This document shows, piece by piece, positions 54,946-62,456 of a stretch of DNA of 64,000 nt; position 1 is the stretch's first letter; the number at the start of each line of letters is the position of its first letter. A program made the translations under genes and the position numbers. The stretch is taken from the NCBI RefSeq assembly GCF_016863335.1, contig NZ_BOOR01000021.1, forward strand, positions 1-64,000, read 5' to 3'. Below the pieces are notes generated by a model. It did not search any database, was not told the origin of the DNA, and was given only the letters and a program-made list of their open reading frames with translations. Source of the DNA: Planotetraspora thailandica (lineage in GTDB: Bacteria; Actinomycetota; Actinomycetes; Streptosporangiales; Streptosporangiaceae).

Positions 54946-56734
54946 TCCGGTGACACCGTCCTCCGGGGTGCTCGCGCCCCTCGGCCTCGACTCCGTACGG
55001 ATCTCGCCCGGCTTCTGGGCCGACCGCGACGCCCGGGTCGTGATCGACCACGCGTGGGAGTGGGCGGAGCGGGTCGGATGGATCGGGAACTTCCGCGGCG
55101 AGCCCCGCCGCGGCAGGGAGTTCTCCGACTCGGAGATCTACAAGCTGCTGGAGGCCATGGCCTGGTCCGGCCACCACGGGTTCGACGAGCTGGCGCAGAC
55201 CGTCGCGCGCGCGCAGGAGGCCGACGGCTACCTCAACACCAAGTGGTCGGGCGACCGCTACGCCGACTTCGAATGGGGCCACGAGCTGTACTGCTACGGC
55301 CACCTCATCCAGGCGGGCGTCGCCCGGCTGCGCGCACACGGCGAGGACACGCTGACCGAGGTCGTCCGGCGGGCAGCCGACCACGTGTGCGCCCGTTTCA
55401 TGGACTCGGGCGAGGTCTGCGGGCACCCCGAGATCGAGATGGCCCTCGTCGAGCTCTACCGGGCGACGGGGACCGAACGGTACCTCGAGATGGCCCGGCG
55501 CTTCGTCGAACGGCGCGGCCGGCCCGCGCTCGCCGACATCGAACTCGGCCGTGAGTACTTCCAGGACGACGTCCCCGTACGGCAGGCCGAATCGTTGCGC
55601 GGCCACGCCGTACGCGCCGTCTACCTGGCCTGCGCCCAGGTCGACCTGGCAGTCGAGACGGGCGACAAGGAGTTGCTTCGGGCGACCGAGGCGCAGTGGG
55701 AGCACGCGCTCGCCCGGCGCACCTACATCACCGGCGGCATCGGCTCCCGGCACGCGGGCGAGGCGTTCGGCGAGGACTTCGAGCTGCCGCCCGACCGGGC
55801 TTACGTCGAGACCTGCGCCGGGGTCGGCTCCGTCATGCTCGCCCACCGCCTGCTGCTGGCCACCGGCGACGTGTGCTACGCCGACCACGCCGAACGGGTG
55901 CTCTACAACGTGATCGCGGCCTCGCCGGCAGCGGACCTGCGCACGTTCTTCTACTCCAACCCGCTCCAGGTCAGGACGCCGGGGGAGGTCGTGGACGGGG
56001 TGAACCCGAGGGCCGAGAGCGCGCTGCGCGCCCCGTGGTTCTCGGTGTCGTGCTGCCCGAACAACCTGGCACGCACCTTCGCCAGCCTCGCCGCCTACGT
56101 CGCGACGCACGACGACGGGGGCGTGCAGGTGCACCACCTCACCCCCGCCGAGATCCGCCACAATGGGCTCACCCTGCGGGTGGAGACCGGCTACCCGTGG
56201 TCGGGAGGTGTGACCGTACGGGTGGTGGAGTCCGCCGGAGGGCCTTCACGGATCGCCCTGCGCGTGCCTCGCTGGGCCGACGGCGCCCGCCTGGACGGCC
56301 GCCGGGTCGCGCCCGGATACGCACAGGTGGAGGGGGAGTGGCAGGCCGGAGACGAGATCAGGCTCGACCTGCCCGTGGAACCCCGCTGGACCCGGCCCGA
56401 CCCGAGGATCGACGCCGTGCGCGGTTGCGTGGCGGTCGAGCGGGGCCCGCTCGTCTACTGCGCCGAGGCGGTCGGCGACGACCCGCCCCTTCTGGAGATC
56501 GAGGTGGACACGTCAGGGAACCCGGTGGAGATCGATTCGGGGAGGGAGCTGGAGGTGGCCGCCCACCGCCATGCCGCCGTCGACGCCGCCTGGCCGTACG
56601 GGATGGGGGAGCAGGCCCGGGAGGGTGAGGACGCCGGTTCGTTGCGGCTCATGCCGTACCACCGGTGGGGCAATCGAGGCCCCGCTACGATGCGCGTCTG
56701 GCTCCCCGAAATCCCCCCACCCCCTTTGGGATGA
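54938..56734 (+). CDS. cytoplasmic GH127 beta-L-arabinofuranosidase
   Basis: A 598-aa DUF1680/GH127 enzyme without signal peptide. The zinc-thiolate catalytic set is complete: Glu291 and Cys293 in YVETCAGVG, and Cys372-Cys373 in SCCPNNLART. These correspond to the Glu, Cys and CC of characterised HypBA1-type enzymes, with similar spacing (about 80 residues). It would release L-arabinose from short beta-arabinofuranosides imported by the adjacent ABC system. GTG 54938 follows CAGGAG. The 3' end runs directly into the second repeat region. Confidence 0.92.
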   Translation: MVSPVTPSSGVLAPLGLDSVRISPGFWADRDARVVIDHAWEWAERVGWIGNFRGEPRRGREFSDSEIYKLLEAMAWSGHHGFDELAQTVARAQEADGYLNTKWSGDRYADFEWGHELYCYGHLIQAGVARLRAHGEDTLTEVVRRAADHVCARFMDSGEVCGHPEIEMALVELYRATGTERYLEMARRFVERRGRPALADIELGREYFQDDVPVRQAESLRGHAVRAVYLACAQVDLAVETGDKELLRATEAQWEHALARRTYITGGIGSRHAGEAFGEDFELPPDRAYVETCAGVGSVMLAHRLLLATGDVCYADHAERVLYNVIAASPAADLRTFFYSNPLQVRTPGEVVDGVNPRAESALRAPWFSVSCCPNNLARTFASLAAYVATHDDGGVQVHHLTPAEIRHNGLTLRVETGYPWSGGVTVRVVESAGGPSRIALRVPRWADGARLDGRRVAPGYAQVEGEWQAGDEIRLDLPVEPRWTRPDPRIDAVRGCVAVERGPLVYCAEAVGDDPPLLEIEVDTSGNPVEIDSGRELEVAAHRHAAVDAAWPYGMGEQAREGEDAGSLRLMPYHRWGNRGPATMRVWLPEIPPPPLG

Positions 56735-56763
56735 TCGCGTGTTTGTGGTGATCACGTGTTTGG

Positions 56764-56996
56764 CGTGATCATGCAGAAGTTCGCCGGTATGCGCTGCGAC
56801 CTGCCCCAACCCTTGGCCGTGATCATGCAGAAGTTCGGGCGCAGGCATCATGACGTGCGCAGATACTGCGCGTGATCATGCAGAAGTTCGACAACGTCTC
56901 TCGTGACCTGCGGATCTGTGTGTCGTGATCATGCAGAAGTTCGGCCGTTCACTCTGTGACCTGCCGATTCGGGCGTGGTGATCATGCAGGACGGGC
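56764..56996 (-). repeat. 53-bp repeat array, reverse orientation, 5 units
   Basis: CGTGATCATGCAGAAGTTCG, the reverse complement of the 32.25-kb repeat core, starts at 56764, 56818, 56871 and 56924; a degenerate copy follows at 56977. Steps are 54, 53, 53 and 53 bp. The variable parts contain TGACCTGC-like blocks at a fixed offset. Degenerate TGATCnCGTGTTTG motifs at 56732-56760 extend it to the left, up to the end of the GH127 gene. Confidence 0.92.
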
Positions 56997-57025
56997 CGGT
57001 GCCGAGTTCTATGGCGCCGGCCCGT
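56991..57025. other. hairpin and unexplained centre between inverted arrays
   Basis: ACGGGCCGG (56991-56999) pairs with CCGGCCCGT (57017-57025), plus three inner pairs. The 155-bp stretch 56997-57151 between the arrays shows no convincing gene; a short open frame (RERVERAWEAWFP) is too small to call. Confidence 0.5.
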
Positions 57026-57151
57026 GGTGTGCCGATCATCCGAGAGCGGGTCGAGCGGGCCTGGGAGGCGTGGTTCCCGTGTCCTCGTCGTGGCACGCCG
57101 GACGGACGGAGATGGCCGGCCCTGCGCGCGGGGTTCAGGTCCTGGTGCGGT

Positions 57152-57383
57152 GTTGTCACTGCATGATCACGAAAACTGAAGGCGCTGGCCACGGGGGCTG
57201 TCGCCGAACTTCTGCATGATCACGAAGAGCATATCCGCAGGCCGCAGGGTGAGCGGCCGAACTTCTGCATGATCACGAGCGGTGTTTGCGCACGTCGCGG
57301 TGCCTGTGCCTGAACTGCTGCATGATCACGTGCGATGTCTGTGCAGGTCATGATGCCTGTGGTCGAACTTCTGCATGATCACG
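57152..57383 (+). repeat. 53-bp repeat array, forward orientation, 5 units
   Basis: Cores start at 57152 (degenerate left half), 57205, 57258, 57311 (two changes) and 57364, all exactly 53 bp apart; 57205, 57258 and 57364 are perfect 20-nt matches. Offset blocks read GCAGGTCA, GCACGTCG, GCAGGCCG or GCTGGCCA. The array ends 17 bp before the 3' end of the ECF41 gene, after an A7G8 run. Confidence 0.92.
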
Positions 57384-57400
57384 GGAAAAAAAGGGGGGGG

Positions 57401-58288
57401 TCATAGGTGGGTGATCTTGTCGGGGTTGGCGATGAGATAGATGGTCTGGATCAGTCCGTCGGCGACGACGAGGGAGACCACCGTGATCACATGTCCGTCC
57501 GCGCTGATCACGACACCGGGGCCGCCGTTCACGTCGACGACCTCCATGGCGATGCTCGTGACCGGGGGAGCGCCGATCGATCGCAGGAACTTGGCGATGC
57601 CGTCCTCGGTCGCGATGGCGGTCATGAAGGCGGCGACGTTGCCCGCCCCCGACAGCACCCGGAGGGGAGCCCTGGCCTTGCCGCCTCCGTCGCCGACGAG
57701 CGTGACCTCTCCGGCCAGCAGCGCCATCAGGCCGTCCATGTCGCCGCCCGCGCACGCGCCGATGAACCGCTCGGTGACGAGCTTGCGCTGCCTGCGGTCC
57801 ACGTCGAAGCGTGGTCTGCGCTCGCGTACGTGGTCACGCGCCCGGCGGGCCAGTTGCCGTACGGCGGGCTCGCCCCTGCCGACGATCTCGGCGATCTCTG
57901 CGTGCGAGAACCCGAACGCCTCCCGCAGCACGAAGACGGCTCGTTCGAGGGGTGACAGCGTCTCCAGCACGACCAGCAGGGCGAGTTCGACGCTGTCAGC
58001 CAGCTCGGCATGCTCGGAGACGTCCGGCTCCGTGATGATCGGCTCGGGCAACCAGGGGCCGATGTAGGTCTCCCGCCTCGATCTGACCCACCGGAACCGG
58101 TCGATGGCGAGGTTGGTGGTTACCCGCACGAGGTACGCCTTGGGGCTGGCGATCTCGGCCTGGTCCACCTCTGACCAGCGCAGCCAGACCTCCTGCACCA
58201 CGTCTTCCGCGTCGGCGGCGCTGCCGAGGATGCGGTAGGCGACACCGGTCAGCAGATCACGATGTTCGTTGAACCGTTCGGCTGTCAT
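57401..58288 (-). CDS. sigJ: ECF41-group sigma factor with SnoaL-like C-terminal domain
   Basis: A 295-aa extracytoplasmic-function sigma factor. Sigma2 (residues 1-75, ILGSAADAEDVVQEVWLRW) and sigma4 (about 105-160) are joined by a linker with the WLPEP motif. The fused C-terminal NTF2/SnoaL-like domain has DGGGKARAPL and ends NPDKITHL. These three motifs define group ECF41, in which the C-terminal domain takes the place of an anti-sigma factor. Usually a carboxymuconolactone decarboxylase/oxidoreductase/epimerase target gene is adjacent; none is here. The gene symbol is tentative. Confidence 0.9.
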   Translation of the reverse strand: MTAERFNEHRDLLTGVAYRILGSAADAEDVVQEVWLRWSEVDQAEIASPKAYLVRVTTNLAIDRFRWVRSRRETYIGPWLPEPIITEPDVSEHAELADSVELALLVVLETLSPLERAVFVLREAFGFSHAEIAEIVGRGEPAVRQLARRARDHVRERRPRFDVDRRQRKLVTERFIGACAGGDMDGLMALLAGEVTLVGDGGGKARAPLRVLSGAGNVAAFMTAIATEDGIAKFLRSIGAPPVTSIAMEVVDVNGGPGVVISADGHVITVVSLVVADGLIQTIYLIANPDKITHL

Positions 58289-58297
58289 ATGTCGTCA

Positions 58298-58325
58298 GAC
58301 GTATCACGAAGTCGCCCGCGTGACA
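58298..58325 (-). promoter_or_regulatory. putative ECF41-type autoregulated promoter
   Basis: On the minus strand TGTCAC (58325-58320) is followed after 18 bp by CGTC (58301-58298), 9 nt before the sigma-factor ATG. This is close to the ECF41 promoter form as I remember it (TGTCACA-n16-CGTC); the spacing is about one base longer. Confidence 0.55.
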
Positions 58326-58394
58326 CCGGCTGCGGGGAGGATCGTTCGATTACCCGGTCGCGCGCGGTGTCCTATATGCTTTCACTCGTTGCAA

Positions 58395-58467
58395 GGGGCT
58401 ATAGCGCAGCTGGTAGCGCACCTCCATGGCATGGAGGGGGTCTGGGGTTCGAGTCCCCATAGCTCCA
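58395..58467 (+). tRNA. tRNA-Ala (GGC anticodon), second copy
   Basis: Identical over 73 nt to the gene at 30190-30262, same strand. A TATGCT -10-like element lies at 58375-58380. CCA is not encoded. Flanking sequences of the two genes differ. Confidence 0.97.
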
Positions 58468-58645
58468 CCGGTAAAGGTAAAGCGCAATTCCCACATCATG
58501 GGAATGATCGTCAAAGGGCGGTCGGTCGGTGAAATCGCCGATCCGGCCGCTTTCTTGGTTTTCAGGGCTGCGCAGGCGCACCATGCGTTGCCCATGCTCC
58601 GGCCGTGATCGGCGTCCACGGACGCGCCCCGGGTAAGGAACCTTC

Positions 58646-59014
58646 GTGCGAGATGACGGAGGAGTGCGCGTCGCCCGGGTCTACGACGCGCCCGGCCCGG
58701 AAACAGGCGTCCGGGTGCTGGTGGACCGGCTGTGGCCGCGCGGTCTGCGCAAGGACGACCCGCGGATCGATCAGTGGCGTCAGGCGGTGGCGCCGTCGGC
58801 TGACCTGCGCCGCTGGTACGGCCATCGGCCCGAGCTCTTCGCCGAATTCGCCGGCCGGTACGAGCAGGAGCTCGCGCAGGGGCACGGGCGGGAAGCGCTC
58901 GACGACCTGTACGGCCTGGTGCGGGGCGGCCCGGTGATCCTGCTGACGGCGACCAAGGACGTCGAGCACAGCCATGCGGTGGTGCTGGCCCAATTGCTCA
59001 GCGAGTCCGGCTGA
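58646..59014 (+). CDS. DUF488 family protein
   Basis: A 122-aa protein with the DUF488 signature RVLVDRLWPRGLRKDD and LRRWYGHRPELFAEFAGRYEQEL, ending in VILLTATKDVEHSHAVVLAQLL. Function is unknown, though members are common and conserved. GTG 58646 follows AAGGAA; a GTG 18 nt later is possible. No operon partner. Confidence 0.88.
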   Translation: MRDDGGVRVARVYDAPGPETGVRVLVDRLWPRGLRKDDPRIDQWRQAVAPSADLRRWYGHRPELFAEFAGRYEQELAQGHGREALDDLYGLVRGGPVILLTATKDVEHSHAVVLAQLLSESG

Positions 59015-59120
59015 CACGTCACGACGAGTGGAACGCCGTAAGACCACCCGCATGCGGTCATACTGATCGTCGGCTACGTTGCCCGTTCGTGATATTGATC
59101 AGCTCCGGTCAAGTCTCGTC

Positions 59121-59650
59121 ATGCGGCGCAGTGGGGCTCGGCTGATCTCCGCTTCGGCGATCGCCGTCGGAATCTGCGCGTCGGCGGGCTGTGGTCCGTC
59201 CGGTTCGCCGGCGGAGTCGTCTTCGTCTACGCCGATGGGAACGACGCCTCTCCGATGGCCGCCCGCTGGGCGAAGGCCAACAAAATCGCCGGATACTACG
59301 TCGTGCTGAAGGTGTTCGGCGGATACCGCTCATGCGCCGACCAGCCACAGGGGTGGCACCAGTACGCGCCCGGCGGTTCCCTCGATCTGCAGGCCGGCTA
59401 CTCGGCCGTGGTGTCGCCGGGCTTCTTCAGGTATGACCAGAAGACGCCGATGTTGCCTCGCGATCCCGCCCGCTTCCGCAAGGACGCGACCACGGTGGCC
59501 ACCTCCGGGGCGCCGTTTCAGCTCGTCACCACGTTCAACGAGTGGGGCGAGGGCACGTCTGTCGAGTCCACGACGGACTGGCCGAGCAAGGACGGGCACG
59601 GCGTCTACATCGACATCCTGCACGAGGTCTTCGGCGCCCATCCGCGCTGA
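59121..59650 (+). pseudogene. broken lipoprotein glycoside hydrolase, GH71/99-like
   Basis: An N-terminal frame from ATG 59121 encodes a lipoprotein signal (MRRSGARLISASAIAVGICA, then SAGC). Around 59205-59225 the coding sense moves to another frame that reads VVFVYADGNDASPMAARWAKANKIAGYYVVLKVFGGY and ends FNEWGEGTSVESTTDWPS, the conserved C-terminal part of GH71/99-like proteins. About 200 residues expected between signal and this part are missing. An internal deletion fused the ends out of frame. Confidence 0.7.
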
Positions 59651-59697
59651 GCCGGTCCCACCCGGTACCACGCCGCCCGGCCTTACGGAACGCGAGA

Positions 59698-60075
59698 ATG
59701 AGGAACATGCTGAACGACGCCGACAAGATCGAGGCCGCGAAGCACTGGGTCGACGCGTGGAATCGTCGTGATCTCGAGGCGATTCTCGGCCACTACGCCG
59801 ACGACGTCGAGTTTCAGGCGTCTACGGTGGTGGCCCGCTGGAACCGCCCCGACGGTGTGCTTCGCGGCAAGGACGAACTGCGCCGCCAGTTCACCCGCGG
59901 CCTGGAACTCGCACCCGGGCTGCGTTTCCAGCTCGAAGACGTCCTGCTGACGCCGGACGGCTACGCGGTCGTCTACCTGCGCGAGAACGGCAACCGCGTC
60001 GTCGACGCCGTCGAGCTCGGCGCGGACGGCCGGGCGATCCGGGTGCACGCCTACTATGGGCGGCCTCAGGCCTAG
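59698..60075 (+). CDS. SnoaL-like (NTF2-fold) protein
   Basis: A 125-aa protein: AAKHWVDAWNRRDLEAILGHYADDVEFQAS and LRGKDELRRQFTRGLE are typical of SnoaL-like domains, which form cone-shaped pockets in isomerases, cyclases and regulatory domains. Function cannot be fixed. The ATG at 59698 or 59707 may be the start. It converges on the AraC regulator. Confidence 0.78.
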   Translation: MRNMLNDADKIEAAKHWVDAWNRRDLEAILGHYADDVEFQASTVVARWNRPDGVLRGKDELRRQFTRGLELAPGLRFQLEDVLLTPDGYAVVYLRENGNRVVDAVELGADGRAIRVHAYYGRPQA

Positions 60076-60082
60076 CGTTCCT

Positions 60083-61012
60083 TCAGTTCCGCGAGGCGCG
60101 GTGCTCCTGCGGGCTCATCCCGTGCACCCGTTTGAAGGCGGTGCTCAGGGCGAACGGGCTGCCGTAGCCGACCTGCCTGGCGACCGCGCCGACCGTGGTG
60201 TCGGGGTCGCGTAGCAGGTCGGCGGCCAGAGCCAGGCGGCGGCTGGTGAGATAGGTCATCGGCGGTTCACCCACCAGGTCGGTGAACCTGCGGGCCAGCG
60301 CCGCCCGGGAGACGCCTGCGCGCGCCGCGAGCGAGGCCACCGTCCACGGATGCGCGGGATTGTCGTGGAGCAACCGCAACGCCGTACCGACCACCGGGTC
60401 GCTGTGCGCGCGATACCACGCGGGCGCGGCCGACTCCAGGCCGGACAGCCACTCTCGCAGGGCGGTGACCAGCAGCAGGTCGAGGAGCCGGTCGAGCAGC
60501 ACCTCCTGTCCGGGACCGTCCTTGCCGATCTCCTCGCACAGCAGCGACACGACCGGACCGTCGCCCGCACGCAGGATCAGCGAGGGGGGCAGTGTGGCGA
60601 GCAGCCGCCTGCCGACCTCGCCGCGCAGCTGGTAGGTGCCGGTCAGCATCATCGCGCTCCCGTCCGGCGCGTTTCCCCAGGTGCGGACGCCGAGGCTCAT
60701 CGCGTCGCACAGATCCTCTCCTTCGAGGGTCGTCGCGCAGCCTCCCGGGTGGATCACCGTCTGCACGGGCGTGGCCGGGTCGTCGGCGACCGTGTACGGC
60801 TCGGGCCCGCGCAGGAGGGCCAGGCGGCCTGCGCGCAGACGAGCGGGCTCCCCGTGCTCGGGGGTGATCCACGCCTCACCGCGCACCATGACGACGACCG
60901 TCAGGGGCGCCCCGTCCTGGACACGCATCGACCAGGGCGGTTCAAGGATCGAGCGGATCAGGAACGCATGGTGGGCTCTCGGCCCGTCCAGCAGACCGGC
61001 GAACGCGTCCAT
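60083..61012 (-). CDS. AraC-family regulator with cupin sensor domain
   Basis: A 309-aa protein. An N-terminal cupin_6-type domain (residues 1-180) precedes an AraC DNA-binding domain (WTVASLAARAGVSRAALARRFTDLVGEPPMTYL ... VARQVGYGSPFALSTAFKRVHGMSPQEHR). ATG 61012 is divergent from the NmrA-like gene 80 bp away, its probable target. In this class a small reductase/epimerase gene is often controlled. Confidence 0.9.
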   Translation of the reverse strand: MDAFAGLLDGPRAHHAFLIRSILEPPWSMRVQDGAPLTVVVMVRGEAWITPEHGEPARLRAGRLALLRGPEPYTVADDPATPVQTVIHPGGCATTLEGEDLCDAMSLGVRTWGNAPDGSAMMLTGTYQLRGEVGRRLLATLPPSLILRAGDGPVVSLLCEEIGKDGPGQEVLLDRLLDLLLVTALREWLSGLESAAPAWYRAHSDPVVGTALRLLHDNPAHPWTVASLAARAGVSRAALARRFTDLVGEPPMTYLTSRRLALAADLLRDPDTTVGAVARQVGYGSPFALSTAFKRVHGMSPQEHRASRN

Positions 61013-61092
61013 GCGCCGAGTGTAGACACGCGGACATGGGAGCTGGATTCTCAACGATGGCCGCCCCGCATGCCGTGGACTTGACTGGAGGC

Positions 61093-61932
61093 ATGACGGA
61101 GAACGCAGGGGAGAGCGCGGTCACGCTGGTCGTCGGGGGCGCGGGGAAGACGGGTCGCCGCGTGGTGCGGCGGCTGCGGGAGAAGGGGATCGCGGTGCGG
61201 CCGGTGTCCCGCTCGAGCACACCGCGCTTCGACTGGAACGAGCCCGGCACGTGGGCGGACGCGCTGAAGGACGCCGATTCGGCGTATGTGACGTACCACC
61301 CGGATCTGGCGATGCCGGGGGCGGCCGATGTCGTGGGGGCGTTCGCGAAGCAGGCCGTCGCGAGCGGCACGCGGCGCCTGGTCCTGCTGTCCGGCAGGGG
61401 AGAGGAGGGGGCGCAGGCCGCCGAGCGCGCGGTGCGGGAGTCCGGGGCCGAGTGGACGATCCTGCGGTCGGCCTGGTTCTTCCAGAACTTCAACGAGTCG
61501 TTCCTGCTCGAGCAGGTGCTGGAGGGCGTGATCGCGATGCCCGCGGGCAGCGTGGCCGAGCCGTTCGTCGACGCGGAGGACGTCGCCGACGCGGCGGTGG
61601 CGGCGCTGACCTCGTCCCGCCATGTCGGCGAGGTGTACGAGCTCACCGGCCCGCGCCTGATGACCTTCGCCGACGCGGCGGCGGAGATCGGCGAGGCGAC
61701 CGGCAGGGACATTCGGTATGTCGCGGTCTCCCCGGAGGAATACGAGGCGGCGCTGGCCGGACAGATGCCCGCCGAAGAGGCGAGGCTGCTCACCGCCCTG
61801 TTCAGCGAAGTCCTGGACGGCCACAACGCGCACCTGTCGGACGGTGTGCGCCGCGCGCTCGGCCGGGAGCCGGCCGACTTCGCCGACTTCGCCCCTGATG
61901 CGGCTGCCACCGGAGTGTGGGAGGCGTCATGA
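61093..61932 (+). CDS. NmrA-like NAD(P)-binding protein
   Basis: A 279-aa Rossmann-fold protein of the atypical SDR class. GGAGKTGRRVVRRL is the dinucleotide motif (GxxGxxG), and the WTILRSAWFFQNFNESFL region follows as in NmrA/YtfG proteins. Members reduce quinones or sense NADP(H). ATG 61093 follows CTGGAGGC. Overlaps the DUF1772 gene by ATGA. Confidence 0.88.
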   Translation: MTENAGESAVTLVVGGAGKTGRRVVRRLREKGIAVRPVSRSSTPRFDWNEPGTWADALKDADSAYVTYHPDLAMPGAADVVGAFAKQAVASGTRRLVLLSGRGEEGAQAAERAVRESGAEWTILRSAWFFQNFNESFLLEQVLEGVIAMPAGSVAEPFVDAEDVADAAVAALTSSRHVGEVYELTGPRLMTFADAAAEIGEATGRDIRYVAVSPEEYEAALAGQMPAEEARLLTALFSEVLDGHNAHLSDGVRRALGREPADFADFAPDAAATGVWEAS

Positions 61933-62396
61933 CGGGGGCCGACCTGGTCGTGATCGCGGCCACCGTGGCGACGGGGCTGATGGCGGGACTGTTCTTCGCC
62001 TTCACCATCGCCGTGATGCCGGCCCTGGCCGCCGGCGACGACCACACGTTCGTGCACGCGATGCGACGCATCAACGTCGCCATTCTCAACGGCTGGTTCG
62101 CGCTGGCCTTCGGCGGCTCGGCCGTACTGACCGCGGCGGCCGCGCTGCTGCACATCGGAGAGCCGGAGTTGCCCTGGCTGGTGGGGGCCTTCGCGGCGTA
62201 CGGCGCGACGCTCGCCATCACGTTCGCCGTCAATGTGCCGCTCAACAACGAGCTCGACAAAACCGACGAGGGTTCGGCGGCGGCGCTGGGCCCGGCGCGG
62301 AGGCGGTTCGAGCGCGGATGGGTGTGGTGGAACGCCGTCCGCACGCTCACCAACCTCGTCGCGTTCTGCCTGGCGGCCGGGGCGCTCGCCTTGTGA
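61929..62396 (+). CDS. DUF1772 membrane protein (anthrone-oxygenase-like)
   Basis: A 155-aa protein with four membrane segments (residues 6-30, 52-72, 80-98, 130-153). VPLNNELDKTDEG and WNAVRTLTNLVAFCLA match DUF1772, which includes anthrone oxygenases. The pairing with an NmrA-like gene is common and suggests a joint redox role. ATG 61929 overlaps the previous stop. Confidence 0.85.
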   Translation: MTGADLVVIAATVATGLMAGLFFAFTIAVMPALAAGDDHTFVHAMRRINVAILNGWFALAFGGSAVLTAAAALLHIGEPELPWLVGAFAAYGATLAITFAVNVPLNNELDKTDEGSAAALGPARRRFERGWVWWNAVRTLTNLVAFCLAAGALAL

Positions 62397-62405
62397 CCGC
62401 CGGAT

Positions 62406-62452
62406 GTGCCGGGCCCGTTCCCATGCCGCACCAAGGGAACGGGCCCTGGCAC
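62406..62452. terminator. bidirectional terminator between DUF1772 and chitosanase genes
   Basis: Seventeen base pairs with one bulged T: GTGCC + GGGCCCGTTCCC (62406-62422) against the complement at 62435-62452. It lies between two convergent genes. Confidence 0.85.
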
Positions 62453-62456
62453 GAGA

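Noticed and set aside
57001-57170. Origin of replication between the inverted arrays
   Set aside because: No DnaA-box-like TTGTCCACA elements, no AT-rich unwinding region and no dnaA/dnaN context.
56929-57219. ORFs through the centre of the inverted repeat arrays
   Set aside because: They use repeat DNA for start and end, differ in frame and have no recognisable sequence.
30190-58467. Intact integrative element between the two tRNA genes
   Set aside because: No integrase, excisionase, replication or conjugation gene is present; only the duplicated tRNA supports mobility.
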